Positions 25,154 through 33,914 of a DNA stretch of 64,000 nt are shown one piece after another. How positions within the stretch are numbered: position 1 is the stretch's first letter; the number at the start of each line of letters is the position of its first letter. Below the pieces are notes generated by a model. The model did no database searches, was not told where the DNA came from, and worked only from the letters and a program-made list of their open reading frames with translations. Source of the DNA: Massilia sp. NR 4-1 (lineage in GTDB: Bacteria > Pseudomonadota > Gammaproteobacteria > Burkholderiales > Burkholderiaceae_D); the NCBI RefSeq assembly GCF_001191005.1, contig NZ_CP012201.1, positions 5,766,001 to 5,830,000 on the forward strand, in the 5' to 3' direction. Both the position numbers and the translations under genes were made by a program.

Positions 25154-26779
25154 TTAAGACTTGGTGGGGACGGTGCCGTAGCAGGTTTGGGTCTGGCCGT
25201 CGTCGCTGCGGTAGTTGTCGACCATGCGGTAGCGGGTGGCGTAAAGGCCGAACGCCAGCGCCGTCAGTAGGGCGAAGCCGGCGAAGAAGAACATCTGGAA
25301 GGCGATCACGCTCATGCCGCTGGTGGCGATGTGCCCCAGTACCGCGTCGTTTTTGACGCTGGAGTTGACGATGAGTACCCACAGGTTGCCGACCGTGACG
25401 GCGAGGGTCCAGAAGCTCATGATCGAGCCTTTCATCGGCGCCGGCGCCTGGCTGTAGGCGAATTCGAGACCGGTGGCGGAAACCAGCACTTCGCCCATGG
25501 TCAGCACGGCGTACGGCAGCAGCTGCCACAGGATGGACATCGGCGTGCCGGCATCCATCGAGAGCTGGATCCAGCCGATGATGATCCATGCCAGGCCGCT
25601 CAGCGCGATGCCGGCGGTCATGCGGCGCAGCGGGGTCGGTTCGATGCCGATCTTGCGCAGCAGCGGGAAGATGGCGAAGTTATTGAAGGGGATCAGCAGC
25701 ATCACCAGCAGCGGGTTCACGGCCTGCATCTGCGCCGGCAGCACCTGGAACTCCCAGCCGAACAGCGACAGCATCGGGCTTTGCATATTGTTCGCCTGCA
25801 GAATCCAGGTCGATGCCTTCTGGTCGAACAGGGACCAGAACGGCGTCACCAGTGCGAATACGACCAGGATGCGCAGGACGGCGCGCACGCCTTCCACCGC
25901 TTCATCCGGGTGCGCGCCGCGTGCGCGCTCCAGCTGCATGGCGGTGCCGATGCCGCCGAAGGCCAGCAGCAGTACCAGCGCGGTACAGGCGGCGATCACG
26001 AAGCCCCAGGAGAAGGACATGCACAGCGATGCCACGGCTGCCGCTGCGCCGAACAGCGCCACGCTCAGGCCAGGGCGCGATTGGCCTGGTTGGCGCGCCA
26101 GCAGGGCGGTGCGGGCCACGTTGGTGAAGGAGTCTGGATTGTGCTTTTGCGGCGCGATATGCACGTACTTCTTGTTGCCAAGCCAGAAGACCAGGGTGGC
26201 GACAGCCATCAGGATGCCGGGAATGCCGAAGGCCACGGCGGGGCCGAGCTTTTTCAGGAACAACGGCATCAGCAGCGAGGCGAAGAAGGAGCCGAAGTTG
26301 ATCATCCAGTAGAAGGCGTCGTATACGACCTTGGCGCGCTTCTTGTTGGTCTGGTCGAACTGGTCGCCGACGAAGGCGGAAACCAGCGGCTTGATGCCGC
26401 CCGAGCCGAGCGCAATCAGGAACAGGCCGAAATAGAAGCCTTTCAGATTGTCTTCAAAGATGGCGAGACAGGCATGCCCGGCCACGTATACGAGGCTGAG
26501 CCAGAAAATCGTGTTGTACTTGCCGAAGAAGCGGTCGGCCAGCCAGCCGCCCAGCAGAGGGAAGAAGTAGACGCCGATGACGAAGGTGTGGAATACGTGC
26601 TTGGCTTCGCTGGCGCGGTCTTCCAGCGGAATGAACAGCAGCAGGGTGCTGATCAGGAACGGCGTCAGGATATTGCGCATCCCGTAAAAACTGAAACGTT
26701 CGCAACCCTCGTTTGCGATGATGTACGGGATCTGGCGCGGTAGCGGCCCGTTGCCTGCATGCTGGTCAGCTTGTGACAT
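25154..26779 (-). CDS. Proton-dependent oligopeptide transporter, POT/PTR2 family
   Basis: A 541-residue protein with 12 or more membrane helices. NEGCERFSFYGMRNILTPFL in helix 1 and GGWLADRFFGKYNTI are the standard PTR2 motifs. It should import di- and tripeptides with protons. It is divergent from the alpha-glucosidase-glk-hexR unit, and the HexR-like operator at 26883 sits in the shared upstream region, so peptide uptake may be controlled together with maltodextrin use. The M2 dipeptidase at 6949 would supply dipeptides to such a transporter. A terminator follows. Confidence 0.92.
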   Translation of the reverse strand: MSQADQHAGNGPLPRQIPYIIANEGCERFSFYGMRNILTPFLISTLLLFIPLEDRASEAKHVFHTFVIGVYFFPLLGGWLADRFFGKYNTIFWLSLVYVAGHACLAIFEDNLKGFYFGLFLIALGSGGIKPLVSAFVGDQFDQTNKKRAKVVYDAFYWMINFGSFFASLLMPLFLKKLGPAVAFGIPGILMAVATLVFWLGNKKYVHIAPQKHNPDSFTNVARTALLARQPGQSRPGLSVALFGAAAAVASLCMSFSWGFVIAACTALVLLLAFGGIGTAMQLERARGAHPDEAVEGVRAVLRILVVFALVTPFWSLFDQKASTWILQANNMQSPMLSLFGWEFQVLPAQMQAVNPLLVMLLIPFNNFAIFPLLRKIGIEPTPLRRMTAGIALSGLAWIIIGWIQLSMDAGTPMSILWQLLPYAVLTMGEVLVSATGLEFAYSQAPAPMKGSIMSFWTLAVTVGNLWVLIVNSSVKNDAVLGHIATSGMSVIAFQMFFFAGFALLTALAFGLYATRYRMVDNYRSDDGQTQTCYGTVPTKS

Positions 26780-26873
26780 GTAGAAGTCTCCTGATTTTGT
26801 CAGATCGGGATGCTATGCGAAGCCCCTTGGCTTGGCAACTGGTATGTACCGGTGTTTGCTATCTCTAATTTTG

Positions 26874-26903
26874 TTGATTTTATGTAGTTTGGCTACTTAT
26901 TTT
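26874..26903 (+). promoter_or_regulatory. Putative promoter of the alpha-glucosidase-glk operon overlapping the operator
   Basis: TTGATT (26874-26879) is followed 18 bases later by TATTTT (26898-26903). The HexR-like palindrome fills the spacer. The -10 match is moderate, so a different start is possible. The mRNA leader would be about 130 bases. Confidence 0.5.
26883..26897. promoter_or_regulatory. HexR-like operator in the POT/alpha-glucosidase intergenic region
   Basis: TGTAGT-TTG-GCTACT is a 15-base palindrome with GTAG/CTAC arms, matching the sites upstream of the pullulanase and permease genes. Its position between the predicted -35 and -10 boxes is that of a classic repressor site. 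It may also affect the divergent POT gene. Confidence 0.7.
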
Positions 26904-27037
26904 TATCATGGTGAAATGCGTAAGTCATTGAAATTCATATATATTCAGTGATTTGTGTGCTTGATGGGGTGATTGAATATCGGGTATTCATCATGTATAT
27001 TGTCTACAAATCCACTCCCATTCCTAAGGAAGCTAAC

Positions 27038-28657
27038 GTGAGCAAAGCATTGTCCCCGGCCTGGTGGCGCGAAGCGATCATCTATCAGGTCTATCCGCGC
27101 AGTTATCTCGATACCAACGGCGACGGCGTGGGCGACCTGCCCGGCATCACCGACCGCCTGGAATACATCGCCAAGCTGGGCGTGGATATTGTCTGGATTT
27201 CGCCTTTCTTCAAATCGCCGATGCGCGATTTCGGCTACGACGTGTCCGACTACTGCGACGTCGATCCGCTGTTCGGTACCCTGGGCGATTTCGATCAGCT
27301 GATCGCCAAGGCGCACAGCCTGGGCCTGAAGATCATGATCGACCAGGTGATGTCGCATACGGCCGAGGAGCATCCCTGGTTCGTGGAGAGCCGCAAGAGC
27401 CGCGACAATGCCAAGTCCGACTGGTACGTCTGGGCCGATCCTCTGCCGGACGGCAATCCGCCGAACAACTGGCTGTCCGTATTCGGCGGCTCGTCGTGGC
27501 AATGGGATTCGCGCCGCAAGCAGTACTACCTGCACAACTTCCTGGTCAGCCAGCCCGACCTCAACTTCCACCATCCCGAAGTGCAGCAAGCCCACCTCGA
27601 TTGCCTGCGTTTCTGGCTGGAGCGCGGCGTGGACGGCGTGCGCATGGACGCCTGCAACTTCCACTTCCACGACCGCTCGCTGAAGAGCAATCCGCCGGCC
27701 CTGGTGCGCGACACCGCCACCGTCAGCGACGTGAACCCATATGGCATGCAGGCCCACATCCACGACAAGAGCCAGCCCGAGAACGTGGCCTTCCTGGAGC
27801 GCCTGCGCGTGCTGCTGGACGAATTCGGCGCGGTCGCCATCGGCGAAGTGGGAGCCGACGATTCGCTGGCCGTCATGGCGGAATACACGGCGGGCGGCAA
27901 CAAGCTGCATATGGCGTACAGTTTCAATCTGCTGACTTCCGTTTGCACCGCCAAGCATATCCGCACCCAGGTCGAGGACTTCAAGGCGCGCGTCAAGGAT
28001 GGCTGGGCTTCCTGGTCGGTCGGCAACCACGATGCGCAGCGCGTGATGACGCGCTGGGGCGGCGCGCATCCAGCGCCGGCTTTCGGCAAGCTGGTGCTGG
28101 CGATGCAATTGTCGCTGAAAGGCACGCCTTGCCTGTATCAGGGCGATGAACTGGCCTTCACCGAAGCGGATGTGCCATACGAGCTGATTCAAGACCCCTA
28201 CGGCAAAACCTTCTGGCCCGAGTTCAAAGGCCGCGATGGCTGCCGCACGCCGATCGCCTGGAGCCAGGCGGCCAACGGCGGCTTCACCAGCGGCCAGCCT
28301 TGGCTGCCGGTGGCGCCGGAGCATATCGCCGCCGCCGCCTCGGTGCAGGAGGCGGATGCGGATTCCATGCTGTCCTTCGCGCGCCGCATGATCGCCTGGC
28401 GCCGCGGCATGCCGCAGCTGACGCGCGGCGACATCGTCTTCTTTGACGCGCCGGAACCGGTGCTGGCGCTGCGCCGCGACCTGGAGGGCGAGCGCAGCGT
28501 GATCGCCATCTTCAACCTGGGCGCGCAGCCGGTCAGCTTCGCCTTGCCCGAGGCGGCGGGCGCCGAGAAGCTGGACAATCCGGGCCTGCCGGGCGAGGTG
28601 GTGGATGGCCAGGCCAGCCTGCCGCCGCACGGCGCCTGGTTCGGCTACGCCCGCTGA
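27038..28657 (+). CDS. Alpha-glucosidase, GH13 (GH13_23-like)
   Basis: A 539-residue cytoplasmic enzyme without signal peptide. WWREAIIYQVYPRSY opens the barrel; GVRMDACNF holds nucleophile D204, AIGEVGAD the acid/base E270, and SVGNHD the stabilising D332. These positions agree closely with GH13_23 alpha-glucosidases such as that of Halomonas, which split maltose and short maltodextrins. The GTG at 27038 is chosen because AAGGA lies seven bases upstream and the protein then starts right before the conserved core; an ATG at 26993 lacks a site. It is followed by glucokinase-hexR, so the released glucose would be phosphorylated at once. Confidence 0.9.
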   Translation: MSKALSPAWWREAIIYQVYPRSYLDTNGDGVGDLPGITDRLEYIAKLGVDIVWISPFFKSPMRDFGYDVSDYCDVDPLFGTLGDFDQLIAKAHSLGLKIMIDQVMSHTAEEHPWFVESRKSRDNAKSDWYVWADPLPDGNPPNNWLSVFGGSSWQWDSRRKQYYLHNFLVSQPDLNFHHPEVQQAHLDCLRFWLERGVDGVRMDACNFHFHDRSLKSNPPALVRDTATVSDVNPYGMQAHIHDKSQPENVAFLERLRVLLDEFGAVAIGEVGADDSLAVMAEYTAGGNKLHMAYSFNLLTSVCTAKHIRTQVEDFKARVKDGWASWSVGNHDAQRVMTRWGGAHPAPAFGKLVLAMQLSLKGTPCLYQGDELAFTEADVPYELIQDPYGKTFWPEFKGRDGCRTPIAWSQAANGGFTSGQPWLPVAPEHIAAAASVQEADADSMLSFARRMIAWRRGMPQLTRGDIVFFDAPEPVLALRRDLEGERSVIAIFNLGAQPVSFALPEAAGAEKLDNPGLPGEVVDGQASLPPHGAWFGYAR

Positions 28658-28665
28658 ACCCGGGG

Positions 28666-28694
28666 CGCGGGCCGCCTTGCTGCGGCGGCTCGCG
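28666..28694. other. GC-rich hairpin between alpha-glucosidase and glk-hexR
   Basis: An 11-bp stem with one G-U pair (28666-28676 with 28684-28694) and a 7-nt loop follows the alpha-glucosidase stop. There is no T tract, so it may stabilise the upstream mRNA or attenuate read-through rather than terminate. The 184-base gap to glk contains no gene. Confidence 0.5.
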
Positions 28695-28841
28695 TTCCCG
28701 CCGGCGGCCGCTGCGCGGGCAGCGCTCAACTATCTTTCTGAAAGTAGAAGGACTGCTCGCCTCTTGTTCTTTTTAACATCGTGCATTTAAGGTATGCTGC
28801 CGCCTTCTGCAGTGATTGATTTCCAGAGAATCGAATCGACG

Positions 28842-30716
28842 ATGAAACAAGCCGACGCTGATCTTAAACTGAGCCGCACCGCCTTTGCCGACGGCCCCCG
28901 TCTGCTGGCCGACATCGGCGCCACGCATGCCCGCTTTGCGCTGCAAACCGCGCCCGACGAATTCCGCTCCGTGCGCGTGCTGCAATGCGACGATTTCAGC
29001 GGCATCGTGCCCCTGGTGCGCAGCTATCTGGAAGACCATCCCGGCCTGAACCTGAACCATGCGGCGCTGGCGCTGGCCAACCCGGTGCACGGCGATTACA
29101 TCAGCATGACCAACCGCGACTGGCAGTTTTCCACCGACGAGGTGCGGCGCGAACTGGGCCTGCATACGCTGCTGGTGGTGAACGACTTCACGGCGCTGGC
29201 CATGTCCATCCCCGGCCTGAAACCGGCCGATTTGATGCAGGTCGGCAGCGGCACGGCGGCGCCGACCTCGGTGATCGGCGTGCTCGGCCCCGGCACAGGC
29301 CTGGGCTGCTCCGGCGTGATTCCAACGGTGGATGGTTTCATCACCCTCGGTTCGGAAGGCGGCCATACCAACTTCGCGCCGGCCGACGAGCGTGAATACT
29401 TCATCCTGCAATACGCCTGGCAAACCTGGTCGCACGTATCGAACGAGCGCCTGATTTCCGGCCCCGGCATGGAGATCATTTACCGCGCGCTGGCCAAGCG
29501 TAACGGCGTCTCGGTGCGCGACCTGACGTCGCAGCAGATCATCGCCGGCGCCTTGAAAGACCAGGACGCGCTGTGCCAGGAAGTGCTGGAATGCTTCTGC
29601 GCCATGCTGGGCGGCGCGGCCGCCAATCTGGCCGTGACGCTGGGCGCCTTCGGCGGCATCTTCATCGGCGGCGGCATCGTGCCGCGCATGGGCGAGTGGT
29701 TCCTGGAGTCGCCTTTCCGCGCCCGCTTTGAAGCCAAGGGCCGCTTCTCGTCCTATCTGGCGGAGATTCCGACTTACGTGATCACCACGCCGAATCCGGC
29801 CTTCTACGGCGTGGCCACCATCCTGTCCGAACATCTGCGCGGCCGCAGCGGCGCGAATACGCTGATGGACCGCGTGCAAAGCCTGCAAAGCGAGCTGACG
29901 CCGGCCGAGCAGCGCGTGGCCCAGCTGGTGATCGAGCAGCCGCGCCTGGTGCTGAACGAGCCGATTGCCGATATCGCGCGTCTGGCCGAAGTGAGCCAGC
30001 CGACCGTAATCCGCTTCTGCCGCTCGCTCGGCTTCCAGGGCCTGGCCGACTTCAAGCTGAAATTCGCCAGCAGCCTGACCGGCGCCATTCCGGTGCGCCA
30101 CAGCCAGGTGCGCGTCAGCGACAGCACCCATGACCTGAGCGCCAAGGTGATCGACAACACCGTGTCGGCCATCCTCAAATTCCGCGACCAGCTCGACGTG
30201 CGTTCGCTGGACCGCGCGATTGCGCTGATCAGCAAGGCGAAAAAGGTGGAGTTCTACGCGATGGGCAATTCGCGCGTGGTGGCGCTGGACGGCCAGCACA
30301 AGTTCTTCCGCTTCCGCATTCCCACTTCCCTGTATGGCGACGCGCACCTGTTCACCCTGGCGGCCGAACTGCTGCAGGCGGGCGATGTGGTGATCGCCAT
30401 TTCCAATTCGGGCAAATTGCCGGAACTGCTGCAGGCGGTGGAGGCGGCGCGCGCGGCGGGCGCCGATGTGATTGCGATTACCAGCAGCCAGTCGCCGCTG
30501 GCGAAGAAGGCCACGGTCTGCCTGACCGTCGATCACGCCGAGGACAGCACTACCTTCCTGTCCATGATCTCGCGCATCCTGCAACTGCTGCTGATCGACA
30601 TTCTCTCGGTCGGCATTTCGCTCGACGAGCAGAACGCCTCGCTGGTGCTGGAGCACAAGGGCAATGGCGGCAGCCAGGAAAGCCGCCGCCTGCTGATCTC
30701 CCACCTCGACAGCTAG
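28842..30716 (+). CDS. Bifunctional glucokinase / HexR-type (RpiR family) transcriptional regulator
   Basis: A 624-residue fusion. Residues 1 to about 335 are a Glk-family glucokinase (LLADIGATHARFAL phosphate loop, VVNDFTALAMSIPGL, GPGTGLGCSGV, GSEGGHTNFAP). After a short linker, an RpiR-type helix-turn-helix (LTPAEQRVAQLVIEQP, then VSQPTVIRFCRSLGF) and an SIS sugar-phosphate-binding domain (FYAMGNSRVVALDGQHKFF, AISNSGKLPELLQAVEAA) follow. The enzyme makes glucose 6-phosphate; the regulator half matches HexR, which senses 2-keto-3-deoxy-6-phosphogluconate. The same fusion is known in Burkholderia and relatives. Its likely operators are the TGTAGT-N3-ACTACA palindromes in this window. Confidence 0.93.
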   Translation: MKQADADLKLSRTAFADGPRLLADIGATHARFALQTAPDEFRSVRVLQCDDFSGIVPLVRSYLEDHPGLNLNHAALALANPVHGDYISMTNRDWQFSTDEVRRELGLHTLLVVNDFTALAMSIPGLKPADLMQVGSGTAAPTSVIGVLGPGTGLGCSGVIPTVDGFITLGSEGGHTNFAPADEREYFILQYAWQTWSHVSNERLISGPGMEIIYRALAKRNGVSVRDLTSQQIIAGALKDQDALCQEVLECFCAMLGGAAANLAVTLGAFGGIFIGGGIVPRMGEWFLESPFRARFEAKGRFSSYLAEIPTYVITTPNPAFYGVATILSEHLRGRSGANTLMDRVQSLQSELTPAEQRVAQLVIEQPRLVLNEPIADIARLAEVSQPTVIRFCRSLGFQGLADFKLKFASSLTGAIPVRHSQVRVSDSTHDLSAKVIDNTVSAILKFRDQLDVRSLDRAIALISKAKKVEFYAMGNSRVVALDGQHKFFRFRIPTSLYGDAHLFTLAAELLQAGDVVIAISNSGKLPELLQAVEAARAAGADVIAITSSQSPLAKKATVCLTVDHAEDSTTFLSMISRILQLLLIDILSVGISLDEQNASLVLEHKGNGGSQESRRLLISHLDS

Positions 30717-30732
30717 GCGCTGCCGGGACGGA

Positions 30733-31263
30733 TCAATCGAGCCTGGTCAGGTCGATGGTTTCCGTCTTGTCGAAGGCCACGCCGGCATGCCGCGTGAGCA
30801 GAGCTTCCAGTCCGGCCTGGCTTACCTTGAGTTCGCGGAACAGGGAACGGTCCCTGGATTCAGCCGGCAGCTGCATTTCCTTCAGCAGCGCTTCCACGCG
30901 CTTGGCATCCATCATTTCCAGTTTCATGCTGGCCGCATTGGCGGCGGCGACGTGCAGGATCATATAGCCGCCGGAACGGCCGTCATTGATCAGGGCCAGA
31001 TAGCGCTGGCCGGCATGCTCATACAGCTGCGCCTTGCCTTCCTTATCATCGTCATCCCAGCGCAGGACCAGGGTTTCGTCCTCGATGCGAACCTGCATCT
31101 GGCGGCTCCTCCCGCGCTTGCCCATTTTCATGTCCACCTTCCAGTTTCCGGCCATTTCCTGCGGAATGGGCAGGCGTTTGCCCACCGGCTGGTCGACGTA
31201 GATACAGGCGCTCAATAGGGCGGCCATCGATAACATTGCGATATAGCGGAGCAGGATTTTCAT
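30733..31263 (-). CDS. Hypothetical lipoprotein
   Basis: A 176-residue protein with a lipoprotein signal: MKILLRYIAMLSMAALLSAC, with the lipidated cysteine at 20. The start at 31263 has AAGGA just upstream; the extension to 31287 lacks a signal sequence. The mature part is charged and unremarkable, with a possible beta-rich segment around RWDDDDKEGKAQLYEHAG. No family recognised. It is convergent with glk-hexR (16-base gap) and divergent from the PadR regulator. Confidence 0.7.
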   Translation of the reverse strand: MKILLRYIAMLSMAALLSACIYVDQPVGKRLPIPQEMAGNWKVDMKMGKRGRSRQMQVRIEDETLVLRWDDDDKEGKAQLYEHAGQRYLALINDGRSGGYMILHVAAANAASMKLEMMDAKRVEALLKEMQLPAESRDRSLFRELKVSQAGLEALLTRHAGVAFDKTETIDLTRLD

Positions 31264-31350
31264 TGTTTCCTTATGGGTGTGAGGCAATATTGCTCTGGCG
31301 ATAATACCACTCGCGTTTGAAAAAACTGCTTGAGTTCTGTAAAAAAGCGT

Positions 31351-31381
31351 TTAAGATATATCTCAATTCGACATATCTTAA
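31351..31381. promoter_or_regulatory. Operator-like inverted repeat upstream of the PadR gene
   Basis: TTAAGATAT (31351-31359) and ATATCTTAA (31373-31381) are perfect 9-bp arms with a 13-base spacer, and AGATATATCT (31354-31363) is itself palindromic. It ends at the ribosome-binding site of the PadR gene, a typical position for autoregulation. Confidence 0.65.
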
Positions 31382-31392
31382 GGAGAAACTCC

Positions 31393-31914
31393 ATGTACCA
31401 TTTCTTTCGCGGACACCATCGCCAAATGCACGGCCACGGCCACTACCATCGTGGCGGCGGCGGACGCGGTCCGAAAATGTTCGACGCCGGCGCCATGCGC
31501 TATGTGGTGCTGCAGCTGATCGCCGAGAAGCCGCGCCACGGCTACGAAATCATCAAGGAGCTGGCGCAGCGCGCGGGTGGGGCATACACGCCCAGCCCAG
31601 GCGCCATCTACCCCCTGTTGTCCATGCTGCTGGACATGGGCCATGTGTCGGCCAGCGCCGACGGCAACAAGAAACTGCACACGATCACGCCCGAAGGCGA
31701 AGCCTTCCTGGCGGAGAACCGGCAGATGGTCGATGCCGTGATGGCGCGCATATCGCAGCCGGTCGATGAGAACGAAGACCTGCGTTCACTGATGCATGCC
31801 TTGAAAGAGGTCATCATCCTCCGGGCGCGCGACTACACGGCCACCGAAACGCGCCTGGCGCAGATCCGCGCTATTCTGAAACGGGCGCGCGCCGAGATCG
31901 AAGCGCTCGACTGA
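31393..31914 (+). CDS. PadR-family regulator with histidine-rich N-terminus (YqjI-like)
   Basis: A 173-residue winged-helix repressor. The first 30 residues are unusually rich in His and Gly (MYHFFRGHHRQMHGHGHYHR, then a glycine run), followed by the PadR domain (MRYVVLQLIAEKPRHGYEI and TPSPGAIYPLLSML) and a C-terminal dimerisation helix. Histidine-rich N-termini are found in E. coli YqjI, a nickel-responsive PadR regulator, so metal sensing is a reasonable inference. The start at 31393 has AGGAGA ten bases upstream. It is 25 bases upstream of an MFS transporter, probably its target. Confidence 0.85.
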   Translation: MYHFFRGHHRQMHGHGHYHRGGGGRGPKMFDAGAMRYVVLQLIAEKPRHGYEIIKELAQRAGGAYTPSPGAIYPLLSMLLDMGHVSASADGNKKLHTITPEGEAFLAENRQMVDAVMARISQPVDENEDLRSLMHALKEVIILRARDYTATETRLAQIRAILKRARAEIEALD

Positions 31915-31939
31915 GCTTCGCCCGATTTGAAGGAACAAG

Positions 31940-33178
31940 ATGAGTACCAACTTACACCTTACCCCGGCGCGCGAGCGCGCCATTCTCTGGCTGCTGGCCT
32001 TTATACAATTCACCGTCATCATGGACTTCATGGTCATGATGCCGCTGGCGCCGCAATTGATGCAGGCCTTCTCGATCAGCGCTTCCAAGGTATCGAGCGC
32101 GGTCTCGGTCTACGCCTGGTGCGCCGGCCTGTCCGGCATCCTGGCCGCCACCTATATCGACCGCTTCGACCGCAAGCGCCTGCTGCTGACGGTCTTCCTG
32201 CTGTTTAATGTATCCAACCTGGCCTGCGCCCTGGCGCCCAACTTCCACGTGCTGGTGCTGTCGCGCGCCATGGCCGGCCTGACCGGCGGCGTGATGGGCG
32301 CGATGGGCATGGCCATCATCGGCGACATCATTCCGCCCAACCGGCGCGGCTATGCCACCGGCATCATGATGACTTCCTTCAGCATCGCGGCGATCGCCGG
32401 CGTGCCGACGGGCGTCATGCTGTCGGCGCACTACGGCTGGGCTTCGACCTTCTATCTGCTGGTGCTGCTGTCGATGGTGGTGTGGCTGGCGGGCGTCAGC
32501 CTCCTGCCGTCGCTGCGCGGCCATCTGGGCAAGCCGGTGCCGCTGGCGGCTATCCTGCCGAATCTGCTGGCGCTGTTCACCGTCGGCGCCCATCTGCGCG
32601 CCTTCCTGCTGAGCGGCTTGAATGCGATGGCGGGCATGATGGTGATCCCCTTCATCTCGCCGGTATTGGTGAGTAACCTCGGCATCAAGCCGGCCGAGAT
32701 CACCTGGATTTATCTGGCGGGCGGCATCGCGACCCTGTTCAGCGCGCGCCGGCTGGGCAACTGGTCGGACAGCGCGGGCAAGCATAAGATCTACCGCATC
32801 GTGGCGCTGGCTTCCATGGTTCCGATGCTGACGATCACCCATATGCCGCAAATGTCGCTGACGCTGATCATCTGCCTCTTCCCCATCTTCATGGTGCTGC
32901 TGTCGGGACGGAATATTCCCTTGCAGGCCTTGATGACGACGGTGCCCGATCCGGCACAGCGCGGCGCCTTCCTCAGCGCGAATATGGCGGTGGTGCAGAT
33001 GGGTACCGGGATCGGCGCGCTGGTGGGCGGCATCTGCCTGGTCAACGGTGACGATGGCCATATCCATGGCTACGGCACGGCTGGCTGGATCGCCGTCGGC
33101 CTGACCCTGTTCACCAGCTGGTGGGTGAGCAATGTGCGCAGCGCGCCTTCGCAGGAAGTTATCCGTTCGCCTGCCTGA
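31940..33178 (+). CDS. MFS transporter, DHA1-like
   Basis: A 412-residue, 12-helix transporter. Motif A-like sequence YIDRFDRKRLLL after helix 2 and the LSRAMAGLTGGVMGAMGMAIIGD stretch place it among drug:H+ antiporter 1 and sugar-efflux-like permeases. It is preceded by an AAGGAACA site and lies 25 bases after the PadR regulator gene, so the two are likely one operon; efflux of a metal chelate or toxic compound sensed by the regulator is inference. Its 3' end overlaps the convergent gene by 20 bases. Confidence 0.85.
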   Translation: MSTNLHLTPARERAILWLLAFIQFTVIMDFMVMMPLAPQLMQAFSISASKVSSAVSVYAWCAGLSGILAATYIDRFDRKRLLLTVFLLFNVSNLACALAPNFHVLVLSRAMAGLTGGVMGAMGMAIIGDIIPPNRRGYATGIMMTSFSIAAIAGVPTGVMLSAHYGWASTFYLLVLLSMVVWLAGVSLLPSLRGHLGKPVPLAAILPNLLALFTVGAHLRAFLLSGLNAMAGMMVIPFISPVLVSNLGIKPAEITWIYLAGGIATLFSARRLGNWSDSAGKHKIYRIVALASMVPMLTITHMPQMSLTLIICLFPIFMVLLSGRNIPLQALMTTVPDPAQRGAFLSANMAVVQMGTGIGALVGGICLVNGDDGHIHGYGTAGWIAVGLTLFTSWWVSNVRSAPSQEVIRSPA

Positions 33179-33836
33179 CCACCAGGTCGAGCAGCGCCTG
33201 CGCCTGTTTCAGCACGGCGCTGCTGGCCGATTTTCCATGCAGTTCGGCGAAGCTGCCTTCGCTGATATGCAGGCCGTCGGCCGCCAGCACCGTCACGCGC
33301 AGCGCTCCGGCAGCGGGAGGAGGGCGGCGCAGCTTGCCGCCTTCCTGGCCGGCGTTTTTCGCCAGACCGCGCGCGGCGCTTTGCACCAGCACCTTGGCCT
33401 GCTGCACCACCTCGGCCGGACTGCCTTCAAACACGGCCAGGCGGCCGGTCTGGTTGATGTATTGAACCTGGCCGTCGGCATAGGCGGCCAGCACGTCCAG
33501 GCCATTTTCCAGCGGCACTTCGACCACCACGCCCAGCGCTTCCTTGGGCGGCACCGCGTAGGTGCGTTCGCGCAGCCAGTTGAAGGCGAGCAGGCGCACG
33601 CGGCTCTCCTCATTGCTGTCCTGCGCAATGGCGCGGATCACTTGCGGATCGGGGCTGTCGCCGAACAGTGGCAGGGTGCTTGCCCGCTGCGCGAACAGCG
33701 CGGCTTCGTCGCAGAACATCAGCTTGTAGACGAGGTTCAGCTCATCCTGCCGGTACGGCTGGTAGGCTGCGGGATCAAAGCTGGTGGGGGCGGGCGCCGC
33801 CTTGGCGCCGAACAGGGATTTCAGTTTGTCGAACAT
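33159..33836 (-). CDS. Hypothetical cytoplasmic protein
   Basis: A 225-residue protein with no signal peptide or membrane segment. The N-terminus MFDKLKSLFGAK is amphipathic; an acidic central part (VEVPLENGLDVLAAYADGQVQYINQ) and a lysine/proline-rich linker before the last 50 residues are visible. Small FDKLKSLFG-type proteins of this kind occur in Burkholderiales without known function; I do not recognise the family with confidence. The start is uncertain: ATG codons at 33866, 33854 and 33836 are in frame. Its end overlaps the convergent MFS gene by 20 bases. Confidence 0.65.
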   Translation of the reverse strand: MFDKLKSLFGAKAAPAPTSFDPAAYQPYRQDELNLVYKLMFCDEAALFAQRASTLPLFGDSPDPQVIRAIAQDSNEESRVRLLAFNWLRERTYAVPPKEALGVVVEVPLENGLDVLAAYADGQVQYINQTGRLAVFEGSPAEVVQQAKVLVQSAARGLAKNAGQEGGKLRRPPPAAGALRVTVLAADGLHISEGSFAELHGKSASSAVLKQAQALLDLVVRQANG

Positions 33837-33914
33837 ATCTGCCGCTGGCTTCATCGATGCCGCCATGATACGGCATCGCGGCCGGCCGGCGCCGATTTCG
33901 CCGCCCGCAGCCTT

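Noticed and set aside
26830..26860. Short palindromic stretch around GGTATGTACCGG upstream of the alpha-glucosidase gene
   Set aside because: Arms too short and not repeated at the other co-regulated promoters.
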